Shown here: piece after piece, positions 5,878 through 7,962 of the stretch
How the letters are laid out: the number at the start of each line of letters is the position of its first letter
Numbering within the stretch: the first letter of the stretch is position 1
Assembly (NCBI GenBank): GCA_013360985.1
Contig: JABWAM010000106.1
Coordinates: 1 to 7,962 of the forward strand
DNA from: Verrucomicrobiia bacterium
GTDB lineage: Bacteria > Verrucomicrobiota > Verrucomicrobiia > JABWAM01
Length of the DNA: 7,962 nucleotides
Direction of reading: 5' to 3'
Made by a program: the position numbers and the translations under genes
The notes under the pieces: model-generated
Told to the model about the DNA's origin: nothing
What the model saw: only the letters and a program-made list of their open reading frames with translations
The model's database searches: none

Positions 5878-5881
5878 GGAG
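5878..5881 (+). promoter_or_regulatory. Ribosome binding site of the Flp-like pilin gene
   Basis: GGAG lies 5 nt before the ATG at 5887. It favours this start over longer upstream readings of the same frame, which would overlap the 55-aa gene. Confidence 0.6.
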
Positions 5882-5886
5882 ATCCC

Positions 5887-6132
5887 ATGAAACTCGTAAA
5901 AACACGCAGGTCGGGTCAGGCCATGACGGAGTACATCATCATCGTCGCGGTCATCGCGCTCGCGGCGCTGACTGTGTTCGGTCTCTTCGGAGATACGATC
6001 CGGGCGAAGATGAACGGCATCATCGCGGCCTTTGGCGGCGAAGCCACCGGCACGCAAGGGGAACAGGTTGATCCCGGTTCCTCCAAGGATGGCCTGAAGA
6101 ACCTGAATCAAGACGGCAGCGGCGCGCCCTGA
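5887..6132 (+). CDS. Flp-type pilin-like protein, 81 aa
   Basis: This is probably the major pilin-like subunit of a Tad/Flp-type system. The 81-aa precursor has a ten-residue basic leader (MKLVKTRRSG), then QAMTEY with Glu15 at +5 and Tyr16 at +6 of the predicted cleavage after Gly10. That is the Glu-Tyr pattern typical of type IVb Flp prepilins. A hydrophobic helix follows (about 17-35), then an amphipathic stretch with DTIRAKM and a polar Gly/Ser/Asp/Asn-rich tail to the end. Classical Flp subunits are often shorter; the 29 or so residues of polar tail are an addition. It sits 35 bp after the 55-aa gene and 64 bp before the TadE-like gene. Prepilin peptidase and assembly ATPase genes are not in the window. 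Identity as the main pilin rather than a pseudopilin is inferred. Confidence 0.82.
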   Translation: MKLVKTRRSGQAMTEYIIIVAVIALAALTVFGLFGDTIRAKMNGIIAAFGGEATGTQGEQVDPGSSKDGLKNLNQDGSGAP

Positions 6133-6170
6133 CGCCGCCGCGACATTCCGGAGTGGCGAGGCGTCGGAGT

Positions 6171-6187
6171 CTCCGCCGCGGAGGGGG
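6171..6187 (+). promoter_or_regulatory. Ribosome site of the TadE-like gene inside a small hairpin
   Basis: The Shine-Dalgarno-like GGAGGGGG (6180-6187) partly overlaps the 3' arm of a hairpin CTCCG-CCG-CGGAG (6171-6183). If it forms in the mRNA it would cover the ribosome site and lower translation of the TadE-like gene relative to the pilin upstream. The stem is only 5 bp, so this is tentative. Confidence 0.35.
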
Positions 6188-6196
6188 CGTCGCGCG

Positions 6197-6793
6197 ATGA
6201 AGGCCTTTCGTGAGCTGCTGTTGCGGAGAGGGGCGCGCCGCGTCGCGGCGGGCCGCTTGCGTGGTTGCGGCGGCCAGTCGCTCGTCGAGTCGGCGCTCGT
6301 CGTGGTCCTCCTGTCGTTCGTCCTGTTCGGGATGCTGCAGATCGCCTTGGTGATCCATGGGAAACAGGTCCAAGACTTTGGGAGCTACCTCGCCGCGCGG
6401 TCGCGGATTGTCGGATTCAACGACGGCGTGGTGCAGAAGGCCTGGCTGATCGGGAACATTTTGAACTCGGGGGCCATGCGGGCGCCCGAGCAAGGGTTGA
6501 GCGCGCCCGCACAGGTCGCAGTCGAATCTTGGGCAATTCCCGAGTTTCTGCAGTCCTCCGATACGGCATGGGAACTCCAACCTCAGCTCAACTATGAATT
6601 TTGGGAAAACTTTCCCGGCGTGCCCGCCCCGGGGGCCTTTGACACGTATCAGGCGGTTTCGGAATACGGTTTTCCGATGATCTTTGCCCAGGCGTTTCCC
6701 ATTCTTGCGGGATCTTTCGGCGGGACGAACGCGACGATGCGCAGCTCGGTGATCCTGGAAAATCATTTCCCGTTCTATCTGCAATGGAACTGA
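6197..6793 (+). CDS. TadE-like minor pilin or pseudopilin protein, 198 aa
   Basis: The 198-aa protein resembles TadE-type minor pilins of Tad/Flp systems. It has an unusually long Arg-rich N-terminal leader (residues 1-26), then GQSLVESALVV with Gly26/Gln27 and Glu31 at +5. A single membrane helix runs to about residue 53. The rest (54-198) should lie outside the inner membrane and is rich in aromatic residues and Gly/Pro, ending FPFYLQWN. TadE-like proteins normally have this layout, one N-terminal helix and a variable outer part, and help pilus assembly. The start has a purine-rich ribosome site about 10-12 nt upstream. The stop overlaps the next gene's start by 10 bp, which indicates coupling to the TadG-like gene. 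The outer part matches no domain I recognise. Confidence 0.8.
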   Translation: MKAFRELLLRRGARRVAAGRLRGCGGQSLVESALVVVLLSFVLFGMLQIALVIHGKQVQDFGSYLAARSRIVGFNDGVVQKAWLIGNILNSGAMRAPEQGLSAPAQVAVESWAIPEFLQSSDTAWELQPQLNYEFWENFPGVPAPGAFDTYQAVSEYGFPMIFAQAFPILAGSFGGTNATMRSSVILENHFPFYLQWN

Positions 6794-7962
6794 TCGCCCT
6801 CAGCCGGACCGGAAGCAAGAGGCAGGGAATCAACGGAAAACCGCGTGCGGGACCGGATCGGCCCGGACGCGTCGGAGCGGAAGCGCGGCCTGAAAACGTT
6901 CGAGATTTTCTTTCCCGCGATTCACGTCGCGGGATTCGCGGTCAGGTCCTCCTCTATCTGGTCGGGGTCCTGGGGGTCTTGGGGTTGACGGCGCTCTGGC
7001 TCCTGGATTCAAACACGGCGATCGTTTCGCGGATCCGCGCGCAGAACGGCGCCGACGCCGCCGCGCTCGCCGCTGCGCAATGGCAGGCTCGCTCGCTCAA
7101 CGCCCTCGGCGAAATCAATCTCGTAAAAGCGATGGCCACGCTTCTCGCGGACGTTCCGCCGGGCGCGGGGCTGCAAGCCCGTCTCGCGGCGGCGCCTTCT
7201 GAGGAAGCGTTCGCGACGATCCAGCAAGCCTTGACGGAGCTTCAGGCCGAGATCCGGTTCGTGGGGCCGATCCTCGCGATGATCGCCGCGCAGCAAGGCG
7301 CCAAGAACAACGCGGCGCCCGTGAACGCCGATTACACGCGCGCCGTGGCCGAACACGCCGATCTTGTTGAGAACACTTACGACGACGCCTTCTCGGGCGG
7401 GGAATGGACGCGTTCGGATTGGAACCGCGTCTATGCGACGATGTTGCGCTATGTCGCCGATTGCGGCGTGGCCGCTGCCGCGGATAACGCGGATTTTTAC
7501 GGGAGCCGGCTCTCCGTCGGAGCGCTTGCCGCGCGATACCTGCTCGATCGTGCGTTCTACTATGCGATCGCGGGCCGGAACTGGTGTTACCTCAGCGATC
7601 TGTTGGAAAGCGGGTATCAGGATTACACGGTCTGGGGCGCGGTCAGCGTCTTGCCTCAGGCGGTCTACGGAAGCGAGTATTTCAATCTCGGCGTCGCGCT
7701 TCAGCCTTACGCGACGGCCGCGGGGACGTCACAGGGCGTCGCGCTCGAGGCGTATTTCCAAACCGATCTCGCGCGCCGCGGGTTGGCGTTGAGTCCGACG
7801 AATTTTCCCACGTTGCTCAGCAATCTGACTTGGGCGGTCTACAACACCTCGACCTGGGGGCCGTGGGAGAAGGCGACGACCTATCGCGACGCGCTCCTCG
7901 CCGATCCGCGTCCGCAGCACAACTATTCGGGATGCGACGCCGTCACCGCGGTGAGCATCAGG
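6784..7962 (+). CDS. TadG-like pilus assembly protein, 3' end cut by the window
   Basis: An open frame of 393 codons begins at ATG 6784 inside the TadE-like gene and runs off the right edge without a stop. The first 53 residues are polar and basic, which is long for a TadG-like leader. A membrane helix follows at about 55-75 after RGIRGQVLLYL, then NGADAAALAAAQ (88-99), close to the NAADAAALA pattern typical of TadG proteins. Next comes a helical stretch with LNALGEINLVKAMATLLAD. The remainder (about 120-393) is predicted to be outside the inner membrane and has many Tyr, Trp and Asn. Unlike the three preceding genes, residue +5 after Gly53 is Tyr, not Glu, so processing by prepilin peptidase is doubtful, as is normal for TadG. 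No ribosome site precedes the start, so translation probably depends on coupling with the TadE-like gene. No von Willebrand A domain is visible in the part present. Confidence 0.78.
   Translation, partial: MELIALSRTGSKRQGINGKPRAGPDRPGRVGAEARPENVRDFLSRDSRRGIRGQVLLYLVGVLGVLGLTALWLLDSNTAIVSRIRAQNGADAAALAAAQWQARSLNALGEINLVKAMATLLADVPPGAGLQARLAAAPSEEAFATIQQALTELQAEIRFVGPILAMIAAQQGAKNNAAPVNADYTRAVAEHADLVENTYDDAFSGGEWTRSDWNRVYATMLRYVADCGVAAAADNADFYGSRLSVGALAARYLLDRAFYYAIAGRNWCYLSDLLESGYQDYTVWGAVSVLPQAVYGSEYFNLGVALQPYATAAGTSQGVALEAYFQTDLARRGLALSPTNFPTLLSNLTWAVYNTSTWGPWEKATTYRDALLADPRPQHNYSGCDAVTAVSIR

Noticed and set aside
5692..5886. Longer upstream start for the Flp-like pilin
   Set aside because: It would overlap the 55-aa gene in another frame and put about 65 residues before a prepilin leader that is complete from ATG 5887, which has its own ribosome site.

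Overview
The window is GC-rich bacterial DNA whose gene content points to the PVC group, most likely Verrucomicrobiota or Kiritimatiellota. The clues are an exosortase-type PEP-CTERM protein, a regulator joining a GntR DNA-binding domain to a LacI-type sensor, a DUF2961 (GH172) glycosidase and a small Tad/Flp-type pilus set. No rRNA or tRNA gene, CRISPR array, insertion sequence or phage gene was seen. The lineage call rests on gene types only and is moderately sure.

Layout. On the minus strand a two-gene unit runs from about 2182 to 202: the GntR/LacI-type regulator, then after 13 bp an exported PEP-CTERM protein. A 460-odd bp divergent intergenic region follows (about 2233-2698). It holds a good sigma-70-type promoter for the regulator and two inverted repeats with almost the same sequence, one at each end. 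From 2699 to the right edge the plus strand carries six tightly packed genes. These are the DUF2961/GH172 protein, an M3 oligoendopeptidase starting inside the GH172 stop codon (ATGA), a 55-aa prepilin-like protein, an 81-aa Flp-like pilin, a TadE-like protein and a TadG-like protein cut by the window end.

How the parts may work together. The regulator has the AraR-like architecture and is divergent from a glycoside hydrolase, which suggests local sugar-responsive control; the paired inverted repeats are candidate operators. The four pilus-type genes each carry a membrane-proximal Gly-Gln motif, and three have the Glu at +5 expected of a prepilin-peptidase site. They look like pilin and minor-pilin components whose secretion machinery (ATPase, TadB/C, prepilin peptidase) lies outside the window. 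Whether the enzyme genes and pilus genes share one transcript is inferred from spacing only.

The most interesting items are the matched CCTCGA(A/C)(A/C)GAGG inverted repeats, the very small prepilin-like gene, and the coupling of a sugar-type regulator with a PEP-CTERM protein.
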